DNA from: Spirochaetaceae bacterium
GTDB lineage: Bacteria; Spirochaetota; Spirochaetia; Treponematales; Breznakiellaceae
Length of the DNA: 8,694 nucleotides
Assembly: GCA_031284295.1 (NCBI GenBank)
Contig: JAITAE010000262.1
Span: 1 to 8,694, forward strand
Direction: 5' to 3'
The translations under genes were made by a program, and so were the position numbers. The notes under the pieces were generated by a model. That model was given only the letters and a program-made list of their open reading frames with translations. It had not been told where the DNA came from and ran no database searches. Position 1 is the stretch's first letter. Each line of letters starts with the position of its first letter. This document shows positions 1 to 6,155 of the stretch, one piece after another.

Positions 1-82
1 AAGTATTTAATCAAACGGAGCTCGCGGCGTCCTATGTCTAAGGGGACGGCGCGCGCAGGGCGCGTCCACTACAAAACAACAT

Positions 83-277
83 TTGCTGCCCGCTTTCGGC
101 GGTATGAAACTTGACGAGATAAATACTTACGGTGTGGACTTGTGGCTTGCGGGTTTTAAGCGTCATGGACTGTCCAACGCTACGGCTAACAACGCTTTGA
201 AGTTTCTGAAAATCATGCTGGAGGAAGCGAAGCTGCAAGGGGTTATCAACCGGACAACGTCATTTAAAAATCCGTGA
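83..277 (+). pseudogene. Tyrosine recombinase/phage integrase fragment (core-binding domain only)
   Basis: The 64-codon frame opens with TTG and reads LLPAFGGMKLDEINTYGVDL followed by a helical stretch with SNATANNALKFLKIMLEEA. This is the SAM-like N-terminal core-binding domain of tyrosine site-specific recombinases (XerC/D, phage integrase). The frame is open back to base 11, and KQH just upstream of the TTG may belong to the old protein, so the TTG is probably not the original start. Family members need about 300-400 residues. The DNA-binding arm region before it and the whole catalytic domain (R-K-H-R-H-Y residues) after it are absent. Resemblance stops near GVINR (about base 253), where the terminal inverted repeat of an ISAs1-type element begins, so the last residues TTSFKNP and the stop come from the IS. 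It cannot be a working recombinase. Domain assignment is good; the cause of truncation is inferred from the IS end. Confidence 0.72.
250..267 (+). repeat. Left terminal inverted repeat of the ISAs1 remnant
   Basis: These bases match the reverse complement of 1123-1140 at 16 of 18 positions; 255-267 is a perfect 13-base match. The mismatches are at 251 and 254, near the outer end. If CGG at 251-253 is still integrase sequence, the outer few bases of this end may have been lost. Confidence 0.7.
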
Positions 278-366
278 TATAGCGGAACTTGCCTTAGGAG
301 GGGAAAGCAAGTAGAAATCACGGAAGAAGACATAGTATGGATGGAGGAATGCCTCAGCGGGATGAG

Positions 367-392
367 CCTCCGCAGGGCAAGCCCTACGGAGG
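367..392. repeat. Imperfect palindrome (hairpin 1 of the insertion)
   Basis: CCTCCGCAGGGC at 367-378 pairs with GCCCTACGGAGG at 381-392, 11 of 12 pairs with one C/A mismatch, around a tiny AA loop. It lies inside the segment that disrupts the transposase N-terminus. No U-run follows it, so it is not a convincing intrinsic terminator. It looks like a small dispersed palindromic (REP-like) element. Confidence 0.6.
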
Positions 393-418
393 TTCGATCG
401 GATCAGGAAATTATTTAA

Positions 419-447
419 CTGTGGGGTCTGCGTAGCAGACCCCACAG
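419..447. repeat. Perfect 13-bp palindrome with GTA loop (hairpin 2)
   Basis: CTGTGGGGTCTGC at 419-431 is perfectly complementary to GCAGACCCCACAG at 435-447 around the three-base loop GTA. A 13-bp GC-rich perfect stem is not expected by chance or from coding sequence. With hairpin 1 it makes up most of the segment separating two colinear parts of the transposase, so it probably arrived as part of a small palindromic repeat. Confidence 0.75.
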
Positions 448-529
448 CGAATAAAGGACGAGCGGCGGCAGAGTGGACATTTTCTGTACAAACTGATAGA
501 CGTGCTGGTAATCGGGCTTACGACCGTCA

Positions 530-1042
530 TTGCCACACGGGATACCGGATGAGAAGACGTTTGCGCGGGTATTTTCGTGGATAGAGCCGGGAGCGTTGCT
601 CAACAGCCTGCAAACATGGCTTATGGGAGTGAACAAAGCTGGCGGGCGGACGATAACTATCGACGGGGAAACGATTCGCGGCTCAGCCTGCCAAGGGCGG
701 AATGGGGCGCATATAGTCAGTGCGTGGGTAAGCGCCCGGAATATGGCGCTTGGACAGGTGAAAACCGGGGAAAAGAGCAACGAGATTACCGCCATACCGG
801 AACTGTTAGACCGGCCGGATTTGAAAGGGGACACGATAACGATAGACGCGATGGGGTGTCAGACGGATATAGCGGCGAAGATACGGGAAAAAGGGGCGAA
901 CTACGTGCTGTCTGTGAAAGAAAACCCGCCGACGCTGTACCGGGAGACAAATGAGTATTTCGAGGATGTGGAGGAGGGCTGGGGGCGGAATCCTCCTGCG
1001 GACGTGAGGAGGAGCGGCCTTGCGAAAGACCGCCGGGGCTGA
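530..1042 (+). pseudogene. ISAs1-family transposase, central fragment
   Basis: This 170-codon frame (TTG start) is the best preserved piece of the transposase. It begins LPHGIPDEKTFARVFSWI and carries ITIDGETIRGS, HIVSAWVSARN, GQVKTGEKSNEITAIPELL, ITIDAMGCQTDIAAKI and NYVLSVKENP, the hallmark order of ISAs1/H-repeat transposases. The Asp residues in the TIDG and TIDAMG strands belong to the DDE-type catalytic core. The last residues, GLAKDRRG, resemble the region where the family normally has KDHGRIE, after which the frame stops at 1042. Family proteins are about 370 residues. About 45 residues are missing before this piece, where TTVI joins LPHGIP out of frame at about 531, and roughly 150 after it, including the third catalytic acidic residue. 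It cannot be functional. Confidence 0.85.
991..1033. repeat. Two adjacent inverted repeats at a transposase break
   Basis: TCCTCCT (991-997) pairs with AGGAGGA (1007-1013) around a 9-base loop. Immediately after, GCGGCCTT (1014-1021) pairs with AAGACCGC (1026-1033), 7 of 8 pairs, around a GCGA tetraloop. They lie just before the point where the transposase frame changes and about 150 residues are lost. They may be a second palindromic insertion or may have promoted the deletion. Part of them may still be native transposase codons. Confidence 0.4.
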
Positions 1043-1121
1043 AAAACGATTCAGCGTCCGGAGGAAAATGGTCCGGGCTGCCTTCGGCGGCGATTTCCTC
1101 TACCGCGTACTGTTCGGCTAA
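1008..1121 (+). pseudogene. ISAs1 transposase, C-terminal fragment
   Basis: In another frame from the central fragment, bases 1041-1121 read EKRFSVRRKMVRAAFGG then DFLYRVLFG and a TAA. This fits the basic, aromatic C-terminal tail of ISAs1 transposases (typically K-R-K-R-A-x-W-x-D-D-x-L-x-x-VL). It ends 19 bases before the outer end of the right inverted repeat, the expected spacing for an IS gene. The frame is open back to 1008. The fragment shows that the 3' end of the gene survived and that the loss was internal. Confidence 0.6.
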
Positions 1122-1122
1122 G

Positions 1123-1140
1123 TTAAATGACGTTGCCCTG
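1123..1140 (-). repeat. Right terminal inverted repeat of the ISAs1 remnant
   Basis: Reads TTAAATGACGTTGCCCTG on the plus strand and is the inverted partner of 250-267. The outermost bases GTTGCCCTG look like an intact ISAs1-family terminus. It marks the boundary between mobile DNA and the sec operon leader. Confidence 0.7.
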
Positions 1141-1155
1141 CGGTGGGGCGGGGAC

Positions 1156-1185
1156 TTGTATTGGCCGGAATATTTGTGTTAAGAT
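1156..1185 (+). promoter_or_regulatory. Possible sigma-70 promoter for the yajC-rsgA operon
   Basis: TTGTAT (1156-1161) and TAAGAT (1180-1185) are separated by 18 bases and match the -35 and -10 consensus at 3/6 and 4/6. This is the only non-IS sequence between the element and yajC, so a promoter for the seven-gene block should be here unless transcription enters from the IS. The match is moderate; an alternative -10 is GATACT at 1183-1188. Confidence 0.35.
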
Positions 1186-1217
1186 ACTGACAGTTTAATT
1201 TTTAAAGGAAGCAATCT

Positions 1218-1619
1218 ATGAATCTATTTAACTTGCCCCTGCTGTTTGGGGCGCAACAAGGGGCGGGAGGCCAACCCGCAAGCGGCATGGATCAGATAAT
1301 CTCATTTGCCCCGTTTATTCTGATAATCGCGATTTTTTATTTTCTGATAATACGTCCCCAGAACAAAAAGCAGAAAGAGACGCAGAAAATGCTGAGCGAT
1401 CTAAAAAAAGGCGATAAAGTCGTCACGATAGGCGGCGTACACGGTACGATAGCCTCCATAAAAGACAACTCGGTAGTATTGAAAGTGGATGACAATGTAA
1501 AGATCGAGTTTAGCCGTAGCGCTGTAGCGTCCGTAACAAGCGTCGCGAAAGACGAAAAACCGGAAGCGCGTATCGAAGATAAAAGATCTGAGACAGACAT
1601 AACTTCAACTGAAAGCTAA
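1218..1619 (+). CDS. yajC: Preprotein translocase subunit YajC
   Basis: YajC is a small single-span inner-membrane protein that associates with SecDF and the SecYEG channel during protein export. The 133-residue product has a short Gly/Gln/Ala-rich N-terminus, one hydrophobic span at about residues 27-46 (ISFAPFILIIAIFYFLIIRP) and the family signature RPQNKKQKE. A small beta-rich cytoplasmic domain follows, with LKKGDKVVTIGGVHGTI, then NSVVLKVDDNVKIEFSRSAV. The ATG is preceded by AAAGGAAG (1204-1211) with 6 bases of spacing, so the start is secure. It is a little longer than E. coli YajC (about 110) because of a charged, low-complexity C-terminal tail (KDEKPEARIEDKRSETD). It is followed 66 bp later by secD, the usual arrangement. 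It is likely the promoter-proximal gene of the operon and shows no defects. Confidence 0.96.
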   Translation: MNLFNLPLLFGAQQGAGGQPASGMDQIISFAPFILIIAIFYFLIIRPQNKKQKETQKMLSDLKKGDKVVTIGGVHGTIASIKDNSVVLKVDDNVKIEFSRSAVASVTSVAKDEKPEARIEDKRSETDITSTES

Positions 1620-1622
1620 GTT

Positions 1623-1638
1623 CGGCAAACATTTGCCG
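1623..1638 (+). other. Small hairpin in the yajC-secD spacer
   Basis: CGGCAAA (1623-1629) pairs perfectly with TTTGCCG (1632-1638) around CA. A 10-base self-palindrome GAGAATTCTC (1642-1651) follows closely. No U-run is present, so it is not a standard terminator. It could be an RNA-processing or stability element in the only real gap of the operon. The secD ribosome binding site GGAG lies at 1676-1679, 6 bases before its ATG. Confidence 0.35.
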
Positions 1639-1685
1639 CGCGAGAATTCTCAGACGGAAGCTGTTTGACCAAATTGGAGTGATTC

Positions 1686-3407
1686 ATGAGTAAACGGTAT
1701 AGATTTATCATAATTCTGGTGATTGTCGTGGTATGCGCCGCTTTTTTGGCGCCTACCGTGCGCTGGTATTTTTTTGTACCCGCGCAGGATAAAATCGTCG
1801 CGCTCGGTTCGCGGGAACAGATAAAAAACTATGCTTCACGCAAAGCGGCAACGGACCTTGATAGTGTTATTGAAGCGGCCCGTGGCGGCGGGGATGTGCC
1901 TGCGGGCCTGGATTTTTTGCTTAAAGAAGCTAAAAAGATAAACCGGCTAGGAAAGTCGCCCGCGCCTGGAAAATGGGATGCCAGGACCGCTCTAAGTATG
2001 TTTGCGGACAAAAACGAGGTACAGGGCGTCCTAGAGGATCATTACCGAAATGCGGTTTTTGAACTGAAAGATCTGCAAAAGAACGCCGTGCAGCTTGGCC
2101 TGGACCTCTCCGGCGGCCTGTCCATCGTGCTACAGGCGAACCTGGCGGCTTACGAAGAAAAACTGGGCCATCCGCTCAACGATGATGAACGGAGCGGCGC
2201 AATCGCGCAGGCGCTTGAGGTGCTGAATAACCGCATAGACCGTTTTGGACTTACCGAACCGGTTATACGGAGGCAGGGCGTGGATCAGATTTATGTCGAA
2301 ATTCCCGGTACCGCGGACCCGGAACGGATTAACGACATAATCATGGGCAAAGGCAGCCTGACCTTCCAGATGGTGGACGATGACGCGCTGGAAACGTTCA
2401 GCCGTTACTACCAGAACAATCCCGGTACAACCTTTGACGGACAGGGGAATCTTGTCGATCCTACAATTATACCGGCGGACTGCGAAGTGCGCGGCGTATA
2501 CACGAAGGACCGTTACGGACTTGACGAGTTTACCGGCTATACCGTTATCAAAAAAGAGATAGGGCTGGACGGCAACCACATCAAGGATGCCCGCACCGAA
2601 CGCGACAACCTGGACGGCAGGCCGGAAGTGAATTTTCAGCTTGATGAGGAGGGCGCGGTCATCTTTGAAAAGCTGACCTCGGCAAACATAGGCAAGCGGC
2701 TTGCTACTGTTCTGGACGACAGGGTGCGATCGCAGGCCACGATTCAAAGCGCGATACGGGATTCGGGGCGGCTTACCGGCTTTAGCGCGGACGAATCGAA
2801 CAACCTGGCTATGATCCTGCGGTCCGCCGCGCTGCCTGTTGAACTGGAAGTCGCGAATCAGCAGACCATAGGCGCTTCGATGGGCGAAGACACGATTTAT
2901 CGCGGCCTTTACGCGTTGCTGGGCGGTCTCGCGGCCGTAATGGTGTTTATGCTCGCTTTTTACAAAATAGCGGGATTCAACGCCGTTATCGCCCAAATTT
3001 TTAACATATACATCATGTTCAGCATACTTTCCGCATTCAATTTTACTCTGACGCTGCCAAGCATAGCCGGTTTTATCCTGACCATCGGCATGGCGGTTGA
3101 CGCTAACGTCATCATATTTGAACGAATAAAAGAGGAGCTTTTGCTCAAAAAGACGCGCAGGGCGGCTGTGGAGGCCGGCTTTAACAAAGCGTTTTGGGCG
3201 ATCATGGACGCAAACATCACCACGTTCATAGCGGCGCTTTTTCTGTCCCAACTCGGTTCCGGCCCGATTCAAGGCTTTGCCGTGAGTCTTGCGATAGGTG
3301 TATTTTCGTCCGTGTTTACAGCCCTGTTTGTGTCGCGCTTGATATTTGACTTCGGTACCGATGTTTTGGGCAGCAAGAAAGTTTCTATAAGCTGGAGGAT
3401 AAAATAA
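1686..3407 (+). CDS. secD: Protein translocase subunit SecD
   Basis: SecD pairs with SecF in an RND-type membrane complex that uses the proton-motive force to pull exported proteins through after SecA-driven entry. The 573-residue protein has TM1 at about 6-24 and a large extracytoplasmic P1 region containing the family motif DLSGGLSIVLQ (from D140). A second part carries VLNNRIDRFGLTEPVIRRQG, RINDIIMGKGSLTFQ and LPVELEV. Five C-terminal spans run from about 400 to 560. TM4 carries the hallmark GMAVDANVIIFERIKEE, with D472 matching the conserved proton-relay Asp (D340 in Thermus SecDF). Length fits free-standing SecD proteins. Start: ATG with GGAG 6 bases upstream. The stop TAA shares its last A with the secF ATG (TAATG), so the pair is translationally coupled. 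Confidence 0.98.
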   Translation: MSKRYRFIIILVIVVVCAAFLAPTVRWYFFVPAQDKIVALGSREQIKNYASRKAATDLDSVIEAARGGGDVPAGLDFLLKEAKKINRLGKSPAPGKWDARTALSMFADKNEVQGVLEDHYRNAVFELKDLQKNAVQLGLDLSGGLSIVLQANLAAYEEKLGHPLNDDERSGAIAQALEVLNNRIDRFGLTEPVIRRQGVDQIYVEIPGTADPERINDIIMGKGSLTFQMVDDDALETFSRYYQNNPGTTFDGQGNLVDPTIIPADCEVRGVYTKDRYGLDEFTGYTVIKKEIGLDGNHIKDARTERDNLDGRPEVNFQLDEEGAVIFEKLTSANIGKRLATVLDDRVRSQATIQSAIRDSGRLTGFSADESNNLAMILRSAALPVELEVANQQTIGASMGEDTIYRGLYALLGGLAAVMVFMLAFYKIAGFNAVIAQIFNIYIMFSILSAFNFTLTLPSIAGFILTIGMAVDANVIIFERIKEELLLKKTRRAAVEAGFNKAFWAIMDANITTFIAALFLSQLGSGPIQGFAVSLAIGVFSSVFTALFVSRLIFDFGTDVLGSKKVSISWRIK

Positions 3408-4633
3408 TGAAGCGCATAATCAAATTTTCAGGATTTTTCCTGCCGGCCATGATACTATCCCTACTCCTGATAAGCGGCGGTATTATCGTTTACGTACTGG
3501 AAGGCGGTTTCAATCTTGGCATTGATTTTAAGGCCGGACTCATTCAGGAAGTACAGATTGCGCCAAGCGCCTTCAGCGTTATGTATAGCGGAAAGGGGAA
3601 CGCTACGTTTTCCTTTACCCGTTCCGGCGTGGAACTCGTTATTTCCGGGCCGGATACGGACGGCGCGACCTACAGTTTTAACTTTACGGACTATACGACG
3701 CTTGACAGCCTAGTCGCGGCGCTTACAGACAAGGTTGACGGCGTTAGCATTGAAACCGAGGCGCCAGGGGATACAAAAACCGCATGGTTCATACAGAACG
3801 CGCACGGGAATCCGCAGATAAATGCCGTCCCATACGTGGTGCATTACCTTGAGCCAGGAAGCGACCATGTCGAGAATGATGTACGCGAGAGCCTTGCCTC
3901 GATTGAGGGTGTGTCCGTGCAGGCGCTTGGCAAGCCGTCCGACCGTCATTTCCTGATCCGTATAGACGAGGAGCCCGGTGAGGGGGGCGGGGTCGTAAAT
4001 TCCGACGATATAGTCAGGCGGCTTGATGAGACATTTGGATCGGGCAATGTGGTTGTGACCAGGTCGGACTTTGTCGGCTCGCGTTTTTCAAAACAGCTTG
4101 CGGATCAGGCCGGCATACTGATGTTTCTTACGCTGCTTTTGATACTGGTTTATGCCTCGGTACGGTTTAAGCCACAATTCGCGATAGGCGCCGTTCTTGC
4201 CATAGCGCACGACGCCCTGATAATGGTGGCGTTTATCACCTGGTCACGGGTGGAGTTCAATACGACGACGATAGCCGCTATCCTTACCATACTTGGCTAT
4301 TCGATAAACGATACGATAGTTGTTTTTGACCGCATACGCGAGGCGCGCCGCCTGTATCCTGACGACGGCTTTACAAACCTGTTGAATCGCGCAATCACGG
4401 AAACACTTGGACGCACGATAATAACAACGCTTACCACCATGCTTGCCGTCCTGTCGCTGTACATATTCACCTCGGGCTCGATGAAAGATTTTGCGCTTGC
4501 GTTGCTTGTCGGTATGACTTCCGGCGTATACTCTACGATATTTATAGCCTGCGGATTTGCGTCCTTCTGGCAGAAATACATAAAGACAGGGAAGCGCCCT
4601 ACGAAGGCGGCGGTTAAGGCAGAAGGAGCCTAA
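3407..4633 (+). CDS. secF: Protein translocase subunit SecF, with enlarged extracytoplasmic domain
   Basis: SecF is the partner of SecD in the proton-driven SecDF export motor. The 408-residue product has TM1 at about 6-29, followed by FNLGIDFKAG (G38-G44; the family consensus is GIDFxGG, so A43 is unusual). A long extracytoplasmic segment of about 190 residues precedes VGSRFSKQLADQA and five C-terminal spans. GYSINDTIVVFDRIREARR holds D302, and TLGRTIITT holds R336. Their spacing of 34 equals that of the proton-pathway pair D637/R671 in Thermus SecDF. Most SecF proteins are about 300-320 residues; the extra length is in the periplasmic domain (about residues 50-165). The start overlaps the secD stop by one base and is served by GGAGG (3394-3398). 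Intact; function is secure. Confidence 0.97.
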   Translation: MKRIIKFSGFFLPAMILSLLLISGGIIVYVLEGGFNLGIDFKAGLIQEVQIAPSAFSVMYSGKGNATFSFTRSGVELVISGPDTDGATYSFNFTDYTTLDSLVAALTDKVDGVSIETEAPGDTKTAWFIQNAHGNPQINAVPYVVHYLEPGSDHVENDVRESLASIEGVSVQALGKPSDRHFLIRIDEEPGEGGGVVNSDDIVRRLDETFGSGNVVVTRSDFVGSRFSKQLADQAGILMFLTLLLILVYASVRFKPQFAIGAVLAIAHDALIMVAFITWSRVEFNTTTIAAILTILGYSINDTIVVFDRIREARRLYPDDGFTNLLNRAITETLGRTIITTLTTMLAVLSLYIFTSGSMKDFALALLVGMTSGVYSTIFIACGFASFWQKYIKTGKRPTKAAVKAEGA

Positions 4634-4637
4634 GTTC

Positions 4638-5411
4638 ATGCGGGTTGTCATACTGGCCGGCGGCCTGGGTACCCGCCTGTCGGAAGAAACGGATCTTAGG
4701 CCCAAACCAATGGTAGAAATAGGCGGACGCCCCATACTTTGGCACATAATGAAGATATATTCTCATTGGGGCTTTAACGATTTCGTTGTACTGACAGGCT
4801 ATAAGTCGCATATAATCAAAGAATTTTTCATAAACTACTACACGCGTTATTCGGATATTACGGTTGATATGCTGAATAACACGATGGAACTGCATAAGGC
4901 GAGAACGGAGCCGTGGAAGGTTACGCTTCTGTATACAGGGGCCGACACGATGACGGGCGGCAGGCTGCTCCGGGCGCGGGAATACCTTGGGAATGAACGC
5001 TTCCTGCTTACATACGGGGACGGCGTAAGCGATGTTTCCATACCCGGCCTTATCAACTGCCACGAGAAGGCAGGCAGGATTGTGACATTGACGGCGGTTC
5101 AGCCTGCCGGACGTTTCGGCGGCATAGCGATGGAAGAAAACGGTTTGATAAACGATTTTGAGGAAAAGCCCAAAGGTGACGGCTCCTGGATTAACGGCGG
5201 TTTTTTTGTTATGGAAAGCGCTATTTTTGACTATTTGGAAGATGACGGCACTATTCTTGAGCGCAAGCCGCTGGAAACGCTTGCGCGGCAGGGGCAGCTT
5301 AACTCGTACAAACATCACGGTTTTTGGAAGTCGATGGACTCGCTACGCGACAAGAATGAGCTGACGAGCCTGTGGCTTGACGGTAAGGCCGCCTGGGCAC
5401 TTTGGCTATGA
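4638..5411 (+). CDS. rfbF: Glucose-1-phosphate cytidylyltransferase (RfbF-like nucleotidyltransferase)
   Basis: This cytosolic enzyme family makes CDP-glucose and pyrophosphate from CTP and alpha-D-glucose 1-phosphate (EC 2.7.7.33), the first step to CDP-linked dideoxy and related sugars of O-antigen-like glycans. The 257-residue sequence opens with the nucleotide-binding loop LAGGLGTRLSEET (from L6) and RPKPMVEIGG (K23). It continues with PILWHIMKIYSHWG, the metal/nucleotide site YGDGVSDV (D128, D132), NGGFFV, and the cytidylyltransferase-specific C-terminal GFWKSMDSLRDKNEL. SEETDLRPKP and GFWKSMD separate it from glucose-1-phosphate thymidylyl- and uridylyltransferases. The ATG lies 4 bases after the secF stop, with AAGGAG (4623-4628) inside secF. 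No CDP-glucose 4,6-dehydratase gene lies in this window, so the product's fate is unknown. Substrate is inferred from family. Confidence 0.88.
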   Translation: MRVVILAGGLGTRLSEETDLRPKPMVEIGGRPILWHIMKIYSHWGFNDFVVLTGYKSHIIKEFFINYYTRYSDITVDMLNNTMELHKARTEPWKVTLLYTGADTMTGGRLLRAREYLGNERFLLTYGDGVSDVSIPGLINCHEKAGRIVTLTAVQPAGRFGGIAMEENGLINDFEEKPKGDGSWINGGFFVMESAIFDYLEDDGTILERKPLETLARQGQLNSYKHHGFWKSMDSLRDKNELTSLWLDGKAAWALWL

Positions 5412-5417
5412 AATGGT

Positions 5418-6155
5418 ATGGACGTTTTTGAAAAAAAATACATGGTAACGGTTGGCGATGTAGATACGGACCGTTACATCAAGCCGTCGGTTTTGTTTGA
5501 TTTTTTTCAGAGTCTTACGACGGAGCACGGTGAGGACTTAGGCGTCGGGCTTGACGTGATGTTGAGTAAAGGTCAGGGCTGGATACTTTTGCGTTTTTCC
5601 GTGCTGATAGAGAGGCGGCCCAGGTTTGGCGACAGGTTGACTATCAGTACCTGGCCGCAGGGTTTTGACCGGCTTCTCTGTATGCGCAACTACGATGTTT
5701 TGGACGACTCAGGCGCGCTGCTGGCGCGCGCCTGTAGTTCCTGGCTCGTACTGGACATTGAGAAGCGCCGCCCGCTCCGCCCTGCCGCGCTTGCGACCCC
5801 GATGCCGCTAAACGAGGGACGAATTTTTCTGGAGGGCGGCGCGCGCAGTCTTGCGAAACATGATGGCCTTGTAAAAACTGCCGAACGGACATCTCTTTAC
5901 TCCGACATAGATTTTAACGGTCATGTAAATAATGCCCGCTACATTCAGTGGATACAGGACGCGCTGCCGAAAGATTTTATCAAAAATGCGGTAAAACTCC
6001 GAATAGACATAAACTATGTCAACGAAGTCGTGTTGGGTGAAACTGTGGAAATATATTCGTCATCGCCTTGTCCGGCCTCCACGCTTGCGCTTGAAGGACG
6101 CAAAGTGTCCGACAGGCAGGCGGCCTTCCGCGCCGAGATAAAAATTGGTGGATAA
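5418..6155 (+). CDS. Acyl-ACP thioesterase (FatA/FatB-like double hotdog)
   Basis: This enzyme family hydrolyses acyl-acyl carrier protein to a free fatty acid plus ACP, ending chain elongation; bacterial members influence membrane lipid composition. The 245-residue protein has the two tandem hotdog domains of the family. The first (about 5-125) has VTVGDVDTDRYIKPSVLFDF and GWILLRFSVLIERRPRFGD. The second (about 150-245) has the catalytic signature SDIDFNGHVNNARYIQW. D165, N167, H169 and E203 fall at the same spacing as the catalytic Asp/Asn/His/Glu set of plant FatB; His to Glu is 34 residues in both, as I recall. There is no transit or signal peptide, so it is cytosolic. The ATG is 6 bases after the previous stop with no clear Shine-Dalgarno, implying coupled translation. 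The 3' end overlaps murI. Chain-length preference cannot be read from sequence. Confidence 0.92.
   Translation: MDVFEKKYMVTVGDVDTDRYIKPSVLFDFFQSLTTEHGEDLGVGLDVMLSKGQGWILLRFSVLIERRPRFGDRLTISTWPQGFDRLLCMRNYDVLDDSGALLARACSSWLVLDIEKRRPLRPAALATPMPLNEGRIFLEGGARSLAKHDGLVKTAERTSLYSDIDFNGHVNNARYIQWIQDALPKDFIKNAVKLRIDINYVNEVVLGETVEIYSSSPCPASTLALEGRKVSDRQAAFRAEIKIGG

Larger units (their letters stand above)
311..552 (+). pseudogene. ISAs1 transposase, N-terminal fragments split by a palindromic insertion
   Basis: A strong Shine-Dalgarno AGGAGGGG (296-303) sits 7 bases before codon 311, now GTA, possibly a decayed GTG or ATG start. From there VEITEEDIVWMEECLSG is readable. The frame is then lost across about 90 bases of palindromic sequence (about 361-450). 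It resumes one frame over as IKDERRQSGH and KLIDVLVIGLTTVI (451-531), which matches the N-terminal region of ISAs1/H-repeat transposases (DDE_Tnp_1-associated domain). A stop lies at 550-552. Joining SG directly to IKDERRQSG gives a normal-looking N-terminus, which argues that the palindromic segment is an insertion. The gene is dead. The placement of the pre-insertion residues is inference; the KLIDVLVIGL part is firm. Confidence 0.6.
250..1140 (+). mobile_element. Decayed ISAs1-family insertion sequence
   Basis: The element is bounded by imperfect terminal inverted repeats: 250-267 against the reverse complement of 1123-1140, 16 of 18 matching, with a perfect 13-base core CAACGTCATTTAA. The outer right end reads GTTGCCCTG, in keeping with ISAs1/H-repeat termini as I remember them. 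Between the ends lie three out-of-frame pieces of one ISAs1 transposase. The element is 891 bp against about 1.2-1.3 kb for intact members. No 8-10 bp target duplication is visible: the left flank ends GGGGTTATCAA and the right flank begins CGGTGGGGCG. Together with the missing 3' part of the interrupted integrase, this suggests a deletion next to the element after insertion. It ends 77 bp before yajC and is now inert. Confidence 0.75.

Noticed and set aside
1..82. GC-rich partial palindrome GGACGGCGCG...GCGTCC near 44-67 as a functional element
   Set aside because: The stem is short and bulged (GGACG/CGTCC plus a few pairs). It may be another decayed repeat next to the integrase fragment, but the evidence is too weak to annotate.
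419..447. The 13-bp perfect palindrome as an intrinsic terminator
   Set aside because: No T-run follows on either strand, and it sits within a disrupted transposase, so an inserted palindromic repeat explains it better.
255..1135. A two-repeat CRISPR-like or attachment-site pair from the shared CAACGTCATTTAA words
   Set aside because: The copies are inverted and placed at the two ends of an ISAs1 gene remnant, so they are IS terminal repeats.
1623..1651. Riboswitch or attenuator between yajC and secD
   Set aside because: Only a 7-bp hairpin and a 10-base self-palindrome are present in 66 bases; this is too small for a known riboswitch, and no terminator/antiterminator pair is visible.
2130..3272. 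A 380-codon open frame on the minus strand opposite secD
   Set aside because: It is fully antisense to a textbook SecD. Its translation has no recognisable domain and is rich in Arg, His and Val as expected from a mirrored GC-biased gene.
4614..5318. A 234-codon minus-strand frame opposite the cytidylyltransferase
   Set aside because: Antisense to a gene with clear catalytic motifs, with no protein family features of its own.
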